A stretch of 13,655 bases of DNA. Source: JBNKLG01 sp050292235. GTDB lineage: Bacteria; Pseudomonadota; Gammaproteobacteria; Chromatiales; Chromatiaceae. The position numbers were made by a program, and so were the translations under genes. The stretch's first letter is position 1, and the number at the start of each line of letters is the position of its first letter. The notes under the pieces are model-generated. The model did no database searches. It was not told the DNA's origin and saw only the letters and a list, made by a program, of their open reading frames with translations. Below are positions 1-7,145 of the stretch, piece by piece. The stretch is taken from NCBI GenBank assembly GCA_050292235.1, contig JBNKLG010000078.1:1-13655 (forward strand), written 5' to 3'.

Positions 1-3000
1 CACGGTAGCCGGGGTCAACGATGCGCCCACCATCTCCAACCTGAATGGCGACAGTGTCTCCTTCTCCATTGGCGGTTCGGCCGTGGTACTGAACTCGGGA
101 ACAGCGGCAGGTCTGACGGACGTAGACTCTGCAGACTTCAGTGGCGGCAATGTGACCGTCTCCATCACCGCCAACGGCCAGGCGGGTGAGGATATCCTCT
201 CGGTGGGCGATATCGGCGCCATTTCGACCTCTGGTACCAACATCAACCACAGTGATGGTTTCACCATCGGTACGGTTTCGGGCGGCAGCGGCGGTGCCGA
301 CCTGGTGATCAGTCTCAATGCCAATGCCACCCCGGCTCGGGTGGCCGATCTGCTGAACGCCTTGCAGTATGTCGATTCTGACAGTGGAACCGTCAATACC
401 GCAGCACGCACCATCACCATCACGGTGAATGACGGCGACGGCGGCACCTCGACCAACCAGGATGTCACTGTCACGCTGGTACGCGCGCCCATCATCGACT
501 TGGATGGTGATGACAGCACCGGTGCGGGTAGCGGCGGCTATTCGGGCTCCTTCACAGAAGATGGCGGCGCGGTGGCTCTGGCTGACAGTGACAGCAGCAT
601 CTCGGATGACGGTACTTTTAAATCTTTAACCGTAACGCTCACCAACCGGCCCGACGGCGTAGCGGAAAGCCTCTCATCCACCTACGGCTCGGGCTCGCAA
701 ACGGTCAATAGCGAGGCGGTCACCATCTCCGCCTATAACAGTTCGACCGGCGTTCTGACCATCACCGTGGATGACGGCTCCGCCAGTGCTGTCACCATGA
801 AAATGATCATGGACAGCATCCGTTACGACAACAGCAGTGACGCCCCCGATACGATGGATCGTACCATCACCTTCTCCGCCACGGACAATGATGACAACGC
901 GGGTTCAGCGGTCAACTCGGTGATTTCCGTCAGCGCTACAAACGACAACCCGACCATTTCGAGCTTGCCCAGCGATATCACGGTAACTGAAGACACCGTA
1001 TCGAACGTGGATCTGTCCGCCGCAACCCTGGCGGACGCAGATTCTACCGGCAGCGGTTTCACCCTAACCATCACGGCGGGCACGGGCACCCTGACGGCCA
1101 GCACCGGCGGCGGTGTCACGGTGAGCAACTCCGGTACCTCCGCCCTGACCCTAACCGGCACGGCAGCGAACATTGATACCTTCCTCAATACCACCTCCAA
1201 CATCCAGTACACGGGCGTGGCCAATGCCGAAGGCAATGACGCCGATACCCTGACCCTCACCGCCAACGACCAGGATGGCAGCGGCGATTTGAATCTGGGC
1301 ACGGTCAATGTGGACATCACGAACATTGATGATGAACCGACGCTGACAGCGACAGGTTCGAGCCCAAGCTTCATAGAAGGTGGCTCTGCGGTTGGTCTTT
1401 TCGCCTCCACCGCCATTGGCACGGTGGAATCGGGACAGAATATCGCCTCCATGGCATTGACGGTGACCAACATCGCTGACGGTACGAATGAGTTCCTGAT
1501 GATCGATGGTACCAGTGTGGCACTGACCAACGGAAACTCAGGCGTCACTGCCTCCAACAGTTTTGGCTATGCGGTTTCGGTTGCCGGTTCAACAGCGACG
1601 GTAACCCTCACCAAAACCGATACCACGGCCAACTACCAGACCCTGGTCAATGGACTGCAATATGCCAACAGCCAGTCCAATGTCAATTCAAGCAACCGGG
1701 TGGTCACCATCACTGAACTGGTAGATTCGGGGTCCAGTTCGGGATCCAACGACAACACAGCGGCTTTGTCGGTGTCATCGACAGTGTCGATGACTAACGT
1801 GAACGACGAACCGACCCTGACAGCGACCGGTTCGGACCCGACTTTCACTGAAGGCAGCTCGGCAGCATCGCTGTTCTCATCCACCGCCATCAGCACAGTG
1901 GAATCGGGCCAGAACATCAGCCAGTTGATTTTCACTGTCACCAACATCAATGACGGAGCTTCAGAAACCATCAGCATCGACGGCACCAGCGTCGCGCTAA
2001 CCAACGGTAACTCGGGCACCTCTTCGTCCAACAGCTTCGGGTATGCGGTTGCCATATCAGGCACCACAGCAACGGTAACCATCAGCAAGACGGATACCGC
2101 CGTCAACTACCAAACACTGGTGAATAACCTGGCCTATGCCAACGCCAGCGACACGCCCAACACCTCGAACCGGGTGGTCACCATCACCTCCGTGAAAGAC
2201 AGCGGTGGCACGGCAAACTCGGGCGATGATACCAATACCACCTTGTCGGTTTCCTCCACGATCACGATAACGGCGGTCAATGACGAACCGACGCTAACCG
2301 CAACAGGTGCCGATCCGGACTTCATTCTGAACGGCTCGGCAGTGACCCTGTTTTCGTCAGCTTCTGTTTCGACTGTCGAATCAGGGCAAAACATCACCCA
2401 GATGGTATTCACGGTCACCCATATCTCCGGCACAGGAACGACCGAGTCCGTTACGGTGGATGGCACTGATGTCGCCCTATCCGATGGCAATTCAGGTACG
2501 ACAAGCAGCCACTCATTCGGCTATAGCGTCAGCCTGTCGGGTGGTACGGCAACCGTCACCATCAGCAAAACCGACACGGTCGCCAATTATCAGGCACTGG
2601 TGAATGGCCTGGCCTACAGCACCAGCCTCTCTTCCACAGATGGCAACGACAGGGTTGCAACGATCACTTCGCTCACGGACAGCGGTTCGAACACTGGAGC
2701 CAATGACAATATCAACACAACCCTGTCTGTTTCTTCGACGGTGACCTTGTCTGAACGGGCCGAAGAAGATCAAGGCGGCCAGAACGATTTGATCCGATCG
2801 AGACGACATATTCGTGAGGAGATGTCCGGGCATGCCATTCAGGAACCCGGAAGGCCTTTAGGTAACCATTCAGTTCCTGGGGATCCTGCCGACGACAACA
2901 CGACTGCCCGGGTGTTGGCAATGGGCGGCAATCTAACCAACCCGACCCTATTGGCCGATCCCTCAATGGGCATCAATTTGATGAGCATGGTGCGCAGTGC

Positions 3001-3439
3001 ACTTTTTGACAAAGGCACCTGGATGAATCGATTCTATGGCGCAAAGGCCCACTTCGGCGGGGATAGCGCACTGGACAACCGCCAGGACAGGGACAGATGC
3101 ATGGAATTTTCGAGCCTCAGTTGTTTTGGCCCCGGCAACGATCCGGGCCAGCACGAAAGGGGCCTGGAAGAGCCCGCCGATGAGGGACAACCGGGACGGC
3201 ATCCCGGGCAACCAGATCAGAACGAGTCCAGAGGTAAAGGGGATGCCAGCAATAGCCCCGAGCCACAACAGGCCGGGGAACCTTTGACACCACCCGACAT
3301 GCAGCAGAAGAGGGTGCAGAGTATCCAGGGCAAACCCGCCTTTACCCGACAACTGGCTGAGGCGGCCTTACAACAAGAAGACGCCCGATGGGGCGCTTTG
3401 GCCAGGGCATTGACCCTGCATAATGACCGGGCGGCATAA
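1..3439 (+). CDS. Giant repetitive secreted protein with cadherin/VCBS-like modules, C-terminal part (5' end outside window)
   Basis: The reading frame is already open at base 2 and no real start is visible, so this is the C-terminal ~1146 residues of a larger protein. From the left edge to about 2760 it consists of beta-rich modules with very high Ser/Thr/Gly/Asp/Asn content and almost no Cys, Lys or Arg. Modules are punctuated by the linker VNDAPT or relatives (NDNPT, DDEPT, NDEPT), typical of cadherin-like/VCBS surface proteins. Linker prolines lie at 26, 488, 950, 1337, 1811 and 2288. After the last module the linker decays to SERAEED and the protein becomes a Gln/Pro/Gly/Asp/Arg-rich tail with two cysteines (codons 3098 and 3122), ending in an amphipathic segment just before the stop. 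I see no RTX Gly/Asp nonapeptides. The exporter-like genes directly downstream suggest it is exported to the surface, perhaps as an adhesin. Function is inferred from architecture only. Confidence 0.85.
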   Translation, partial: TVAGVNDAPTISNLNGDSVSFSIGGSAVVLNSGTAAGLTDVDSADFSGGNVTVSITANGQAGEDILSVGDIGAISTSGTNINHSDGFTIGTVSGGSGGADLVISLNANATPARVADLLNALQYVDSDSGTVNTAARTITITVNDGDGGTSTNQDVTVTLVRAPIIDLDGDDSTGAGSGGYSGSFTEDGGAVALADSDSSISDDGTFKSLTVTLTNRPDGVAESLSSTYGSGSQTVNSEAVTISAYNSSTGVLTITVDDGSASAVTMKMIMDSIRYDNSSDAPDTMDRTITFSATDNDDNAGSAVNSVISVSATNDNPTISSLPSDITVTEDTVSNVDLSAATLADADSTGSGFTLTITAGTGTLTASTGGGVTVSNSGTSALTLTGTAANIDTFLNTTSNIQYTGVANAEGNDADTLTLTANDQDGSGDLNLGTVNVDITNIDDEPTLTATGSSPSFIEGGSAVGLFASTAIGTVESGQNIASMALTVTNIADGTNEFLMIDGTSVALTNGNSGVTASNSFGYAVSVAGSTATVTLTKTDTTANYQTLVNGLQYANSQSNVNSSNRVVTITELVDSGSSSGSNDNTAALSVSSTVSMTNVNDEPTLTATGSDPTFTEGSSAASLFSSTAISTVESGQNISQLIFTVTNINDGASETISIDGTSVALTNGNSGTSSSNSFGYAVAISGTTATVTISKTDTAVNYQTLVNNLAYANASDTPNTSNRVVTITSVKDSGGTANSGDDTNTTLSVSSTITITAVNDEPTLTATGADPDFILNGSAVTLFSSASVSTVESGQNITQMVFTVTHISGTGTTESVTVDGTDVALSDGNSGTTSSHSFGYSVSLSGGTATVTISKTDTVANYQALVNGLAYSTSLSSTDGNDRVATITSLTDSGSNTGANDNINTTLSVSSTVTLSERAEEDQGGQNDLIRSRRHIREEMSGHAIQEPGRPLGNHSVPGDPADDNTTARVLAMGGNLTNPTLLADPSMGINLMSMVRSALFDKGTWMNRFYGAKAHFGGDSALDNRQDRDRCMEFSSLSCFGPGNDPGQHERGLEEPADEGQPGRHPGQPDQNESRGKGDASNSPEPQQAGEPLTPPDMQQKRVQSIQGKPAFTRQLAEAALQQEDARWGALARALTLHNDRAA
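14..1327 (+). repeat. Three divergent cadherin/VCBS-like modules
   Basis: In-frame modules start at the linkers VNDAPT (P at 26), VRAPII (P at 488) and NDNPTI (P at 950). The first two are 462 bp long and the third is 387 bp. They share the pattern of a linker followed by acidic beta strands, a V-D-D-G or V-N-D-G-D-G motif and a closing V-S-V/T-L strand. They are clearly related in layout but not near-identical to each other, unlike the modules that follow. Confidence 0.7.
1328..2761 (+). repeat. Three near-identical tandem modules (about 158-160 residues each)
   Basis: Copies begin at 1328, about 1802 and about 2279, with P-to-P periods of 474 and 477 bp; the third copy ends near 2761. Each opens with DEPTLTATG, then carries SxxVxLFxS, TVESGQNI, DGTxVAL(T/S)(N/D)GNSG, SFGY(A/S)V, ATVT(L/I)(T/S)KTDT and NYQ(T/A)LVN, and closes with NxxxxLSVSST. 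The conservation is visible in the DNA as well as the protein, which points to recent duplication or gene conversion. The third copy has a degenerate closing linker. Confidence 0.85.
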
Positions 3440-3486
3440 CGGCAAAACCGAACAGCAACTTCAACACGACAGGGAAACCAACAGTA

Positions 3487-5037
3487 ATGACCAACTATTT
3501 TGCTGGCGTTGCCAGTGCATGTGCGGGGCTCATCTTAGGGGGATGTTCCAGTATCCATCCACAGCCTTTCTCCAACCAGGAAATTGCCCATAAGGTCGCC
3601 GAAGACCTTAAGGTTCTTTATGCGGGACAGGAAAAACTCACCGGCCCGATCAGCCTCTACGATGCCATGGCGCGGGCGGTGAAATACAACCTCGATCACC
3701 GCCTGAAGCTGATGGAATCGACCCTCGGCAAACATCGTCTGACCTCGGCAAAGATGAATCTGCTGCCCAAACTGACCTACGATGCAGGCTGGTCAAACCG
3801 CGACAAATACTCGGGTGCCAGCAGTCGCTCGCTGATCACCGGGGATGAATCACTCTCCCTTTCCACCTCCCAGGACCTGAACATCCGCACCTCGGAACTG
3901 GATCTCTCCTGGAACATCCTGGATTTCGGGGTCTCCTATGTCCGCGCCCAACAGGCAGCAGATCAGTCGCTGATTCTGGAAGAGCACCGGCGCAAAGTGG
4001 TACACAACATCATCCAGGACGTGCGTCAAGCCTATTGGAAAGCGGTCACGGCAGAACGTCTGCTCAAACGTATCACACCGCTCACCCGCCGGATCGAGGT
4101 CGCCCTCTCCCGCGCCCGCACCATGGGCGACAAACGCCTGACCAACCCAAGCGAAAGCCTCGCCTACCGGCGCGATCTGTTGCAGTTGCTGCGCCAGATG
4201 GAGAACCTGCGCCGCGATCTGGTCACAGCGAAGACCGAGCTGGCCGCCTTGATGAATCTGCCCGTCGGCACCCGCTTCACCCTGAATCCCGGCAAGGATT
4301 TCAGACGCCTGCCAAAGATCCGTCCCAAGCTGAAACAGATGGAGATCTACGCGCTCAACCACCGTCCCGAGATGCGTGAGGAGTTCTACCAGGATCGCAT
4401 CAGCCACAAAGAGATCGTACAGCAGATCCTGCGAACCCTGCCGGGTATCAAACTTCACGGCGGCTGGAACTACGACAGCAACTCCTTCAACTACACCAAC
4501 CACTGGTGGGATTGGGGGGCCACCCTTACCGGTAACCTGTTCGATGTCTTCACCGCCCAGACCCGAATCGATACCGCCAAGGCCCAGGTCGAGGTGGTTC
4601 GTACCCGACGCATGGCGCTGAGCATGGCCGTATTGAGTCAGGTACGCATCTCCTGGATCCGCTATCGACAGGCCCAGCGTGAATACCGTTTAGCCTCTGA
4701 ACTACACCGCGTCGTCAGAGGTTTACTCAAACAATCTCGCGCCGAAGGTGCCACCCAGGCAGCCGGAGAGCTTGCCATCATCAAGCACGAGGCCGATGCC
4801 CTGGTTGCTGAGTTGATTAGGGATACCGCCTATTCCGATCTGCGTGCGGCCATGGGCCGGATCTATGTCTCCCTAGGATCTGATCCCTTACCAGAAACCA
4901 TCTCGGATCATGATCTCAAGACCCTGTCGAACGCCCTACGTGATCGTTTCAGCCGCTGGATGCTTGAACCCATGCCCATGGACAGCCCGATAGCCCAGAA
5001 ACCGGTTTCACCAAAGGGATCAAAAGCAACCCTCTGA
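3487..5037 (+). CDS. TolC-family outer-membrane efflux/secretion lipoprotein
   Basis: A 516-residue protein with the length and helical repeat layout of TolC/OprM/NodT channels. It is expected to form the outer-membrane duct of a tripartite export complex. The N-terminus has a hydrophobic stretch ending in a lipobox L17-G-G-C20, followed by Ser, so it is probably lipidated at Cys20 and sorted to the outer membrane. The n-region carries no Lys or Arg, which is unusual, but no alternative start exists upstream in frame. Two homologous halves can be seen, roughly residues 50-260 and 285-490. Each has long Arg/Gln/Ala/Leu-rich helices, and the second contains the typical hydrophobic strand region WWDWGATLTGNLFD near residues 339-352. 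It starts 47 bp after the giant exoprotein and lies 30 bp before the first adaptor gene, so cotranscription is likely. Family assignment is firm; the substrate is inferred from neighbours. Confidence 0.9.
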   Translation: MTNYFAGVASACAGLILGGCSSIHPQPFSNQEIAHKVAEDLKVLYAGQEKLTGPISLYDAMARAVKYNLDHRLKLMESTLGKHRLTSAKMNLLPKLTYDAGWSNRDKYSGASSRSLITGDESLSLSTSQDLNIRTSELDLSWNILDFGVSYVRAQQAADQSLILEEHRRKVVHNIIQDVRQAYWKAVTAERLLKRITPLTRRIEVALSRARTMGDKRLTNPSESLAYRRDLLQLLRQMENLRRDLVTAKTELAALMNLPVGTRFTLNPGKDFRRLPKIRPKLKQMEIYALNHRPEMREEFYQDRISHKEIVQQILRTLPGIKLHGGWNYDSNSFNYTNHWWDWGATLTGNLFDVFTAQTRIDTAKAQVEVVRTRRMALSMAVLSQVRISWIRYRQAQREYRLASELHRVVRGLLKQSRAEGATQAAGELAIIKHEADALVAELIRDTAYSDLRAAMGRIYVSLGSDPLPETISDHDLKTLSNALRDRFSRWMLEPMPMDSPIAQKPVSPKGSKATL

Positions 5038-5067
5038 GCGCAGCAGTCAATAAAAACATTGGTGAGC

Positions 5068-5814
5068 ATGACAACCAGACAATTGCTGGGATTCGTGACT
5101 GCCTTATGGGCAATCTCAGCTGTGGCTGAGGAGGCAACCGGACCGTTGGAGAGCCGGGTGTTGTTGGTGCCGGAACAAGAGGCCATTCTCTCAGCACAAC
5201 TTTCGGAACGCATCACCAGAATGCCTTTCCGGGAAGGCACCCGGTTTGCCAGAGGCGAGGTGCTGGTCGCTTTTGACTGCCGCCTGCTCAAGGCCCATCT
5301 GAAAGAGGCCCAGGCCCTGTTGCGCGGTGCCGAAAAGACATTCAGCAACAAAAAGGAGTTGGCGGCCCTGCAATCCACCGGTGAATTGGAGGTGGCCCTG
5401 GCGGAGGTCGAACGTGACAAAGCCCAGGCCCAGGCCGCGATCGCGGAAATCCAGGTGGCCCACTGCGCGCTCAGCGCCCCCTTCGATGGTCGGGTAGTGG
5501 AAAGGCACGCCAAGCTGTACGAAAGCGTGGCGGCAGGCAAAGAGCTGCTGAGCATCCTCGACGACTCACGCCTGAGGCTGGAACTGGTGGTGCCCTCCCA
5601 GTGGCTGGGCTGGCTGCACAAAGGCGCGATATTTACCCTGAAAGTCGATGAAACCGGCACTCAGCATCAGGGCCAGGTAACCGCCATCGGCGCCCGGGTT
5701 GATGCGGTCAGCCAATCCGTCAAGGTCTATGGCGAGCTCCGTGGTGAGACAGCGGGACTGGTCGCCGGGATGAGTGGCACCGCCCTGTTCCAGGCTGACG
5801 GGGCCCGTCCGTGA
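5068..5814 (+). CDS. Periplasmic adaptor (HlyD/RND membrane-fusion type), soluble
   Basis: A 248-residue secreted protein. The start is set at ATG 5068, because it gives a clean signal peptide (R4, hydrophobic core, cleavage after SAVA-20); GTG 5062 and TTG 5059 are in-frame alternatives and no strong ribosome site favours any of them. The layout is the usual adaptor one: first lipoyl half at about 30-68, a helical hairpin at about 70-125 rich in Ala/Glu/Leu, second lipoyl half containing APFDGRVVERH and ending SILDD, then a beta-barrel domain. There is no transmembrane anchor beyond the signal. Two cysteines, C71 (AFDC) and C133 (VAHC), sit at the two ends of the hairpin and could pair. The protein would bridge the TolC-like channel to the inner membrane. 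Its last codons overlap the next start (GTGA), implying translational coupling to the second adaptor. Confidence 0.88.
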   Translation: MTTRQLLGFVTALWAISAVAEEATGPLESRVLLVPEQEAILSAQLSERITRMPFREGTRFARGEVLVAFDCRLLKAHLKEAQALLRGAEKTFSNKKELAALQSTGELEVALAEVERDKAQAQAAIAEIQVAHCALSAPFDGRVVERHAKLYESVAAGKELLSILDDSRLRLELVVPSQWLGWLHKGAIFTLKVDETGTQHQGQVTAIGARVDAVSQSVKVYGELRGETAGLVAGMSGTALFQADGARP

Positions 5815-7145
5815 CCCTGGAAGATCCGGCCCAGGAAAGACTGTTTGCCCTGCTGCAACTCGAAAAAGAGGCCCGGGAAGCCGAAAACAAAACCGCCCTG
5901 TACTATCTGGGTGTCAATCGCACCCGGGTTCTTCTACCCTATCGCCAGGCGCTGCTGCTGGAACCAGGCGGGAGCCACCTGAAGGTTGCTGCCGCCTCCG
6001 ATGTCAGCGCCCCCGACAAGGATGCCCCCTTTATCCGCTGGATAGAAAAACTGGCCGACCGCCTATGGCAAGAAAATGGTTTTGACCAAATCCATGCTCT
6101 GGTTCCAGCGGATTTGACCAGCGACGAAGAGCGGGAAAGCTGGCGCGAATGGGGCTCCGAACAGAGCCTTTGGCTACCTCTGCGGGATCGGGAACAGCGC
6201 CTGCGGGCCATTTTGCTCCTGTCCCGGGATGCGCCCTGGGAAGAGAGCGACAGGGTGCTGGCCGAACGGCTCAGAGAGACCTATGCCCATGCCCTGGCCG
6301 CCATCGAACCCCGTCCCCGCCGATTGACGCCCCCCCTGAAACGCGGCCTTTCCTGGTTGCTACCGCTGTTGCTGATCGGCGTCCTGACCATCCCGGTGCA
6401 CCAATCGGTGCTGGTTCCCGCAGAGATCACCCCGCGGGATCCGGTGATCGTCGCCGCCCCACTGGATGGGGTGATCGCCGATTTCAAGATCATGCCGAAC
6501 GCCCAGGTAGAGAAGGATCAGGCACTCTTCTCCTTCGAGGACACGGTGCTGCGCAATACCCTTGGCGTCGCCCGCGAGGAGCTGGCCGTCGCGGAAGCGG
6601 AACTGCACAATGCGACCCAGGGAAGTTTTGCCGATACCCAACAGCGGGCACGCATTGCCCTGCTGCGCTCGGAACGGGATGTTCATCGGGTCAAACGCGA
6701 CTATGCGGCAGAACAGCTGGGGCGCATCCATGTCCGGGCTGAACGCGCCGGGATCGCCGTATTCCGCGATCCCAATGACTGGATCGGCAAACCGGTGAAA
6801 ACCGGTGAGAAGATCTTGCAAATCGCCGATCCGAACCGGTTGGAACTGCGCATGGAACTGCCGGTGGCCGATGCCATTGTGCTCGAACCGGGTACAGAGG
6901 TGCGTCTGTTTTTGAACGTCGATCCCCTGCGCCCCGTGGCTGCCCGGCTGCACTCGGTCAGCTATGAGGCGGAGCTCTCCCCGGACGATGTTCTGAGCTA
7001 TCGCGCCATCGCCTATTTCGAGGCGAACCCCCCACCCCGCCTCGGTCTGCGCGGTACCGCCAAGATTCAGGGTGGCCGCGTCCCGCTAGGCTACTACCTG
7101 TTCCGTCGTCCCCTCTCGGCCCTGCGCCAGGCCGTGGGTTTCTAA
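5811..7145 (+). CDS. HlyD-family inner-membrane adaptor with N-terminal cytoplasmic GAF-like domain
   Basis: A 444-residue protein starting at GTG 5811, which overlaps the stop of the previous gene by 4 nt. Residues 1 to about 170 are soluble and lack a signal peptide. They contain alternating strands and helices (for example WREWGSEQSLWLPLRDRE, then LRAILLLSRD, then an ERLRETYAHALAAIE helix) that resemble a GAF-type sensory fold; this is my reading, not a proven match. One transmembrane helix follows at about 179-196 (LSWLLPLLLIGVLTI). The rest is a periplasmic adaptor: lipoyl half around 212-240 (APLDGVIADF), a short helical hairpin around 245-305, second lipoyl half around 308-345 (GEKILQIADPNRLEL), then a beta barrel. 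It overlaps the next gene by one base (TAATG). A cytoplasmic domain of this size is not part of classical HlyD, so it may sense a ligand or contact a partner inside the cell. Confidence 0.85.
   Translation: MTLEDPAQERLFALLQLEKEAREAENKTALYYLGVNRTRVLLPYRQALLLEPGGSHLKVAAASDVSAPDKDAPFIRWIEKLADRLWQENGFDQIHALVPADLTSDEERESWREWGSEQSLWLPLRDREQRLRAILLLSRDAPWEESDRVLAERLRETYAHALAAIEPRPRRLTPPLKRGLSWLLPLLLIGVLTIPVHQSVLVPAEITPRDPVIVAAPLDGVIADFKIMPNAQVEKDQALFSFEDTVLRNTLGVAREELAVAEAELHNATQGSFADTQQRARIALLRSERDVHRVKRDYAAEQLGRIHVRAERAGIAVFRDPNDWIGKPVKTGEKILQIADPNRLELRMELPVADAIVLEPGTEVRLFLNVDPLRPVAARLHSVSYEAELSPDDVLSYRAIAYFEANPPPRLGLRGTAKIQGGRVPLGYYLFRRPLSALRQAVGF

Noticed and set aside
823..2490. Long - strand open frames (823-1557, 1633-2106, 2134-2490) opposite the repeats
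   Set aside because: They are Val/Ser/Pro-rich mirror images of the repeated + strand modules, recur with the same period, and have no recognisable domain. They arise from the biased codon use of the Thr/Ser/Asp-rich repeats.
2963..3352. Hydrophobic - strand frame of 129 residues that could look like a small membrane protein
   Set aside because: It lies fully opposite the Pro/Gln/Gly-rich tail of the giant protein, whose complement is expected to read as Leu/Pro/Ala-rich. It has no ribosome site, and the + frame runs on without a break from the repeats.
3850..4503. 217-residue - strand frame inside the TolC-like gene
   Set aside because: Composition is that of a shadow frame (Gln/Gly/Asp/Val-rich, no domain), and the + strand product here is a clear TolC homologue.
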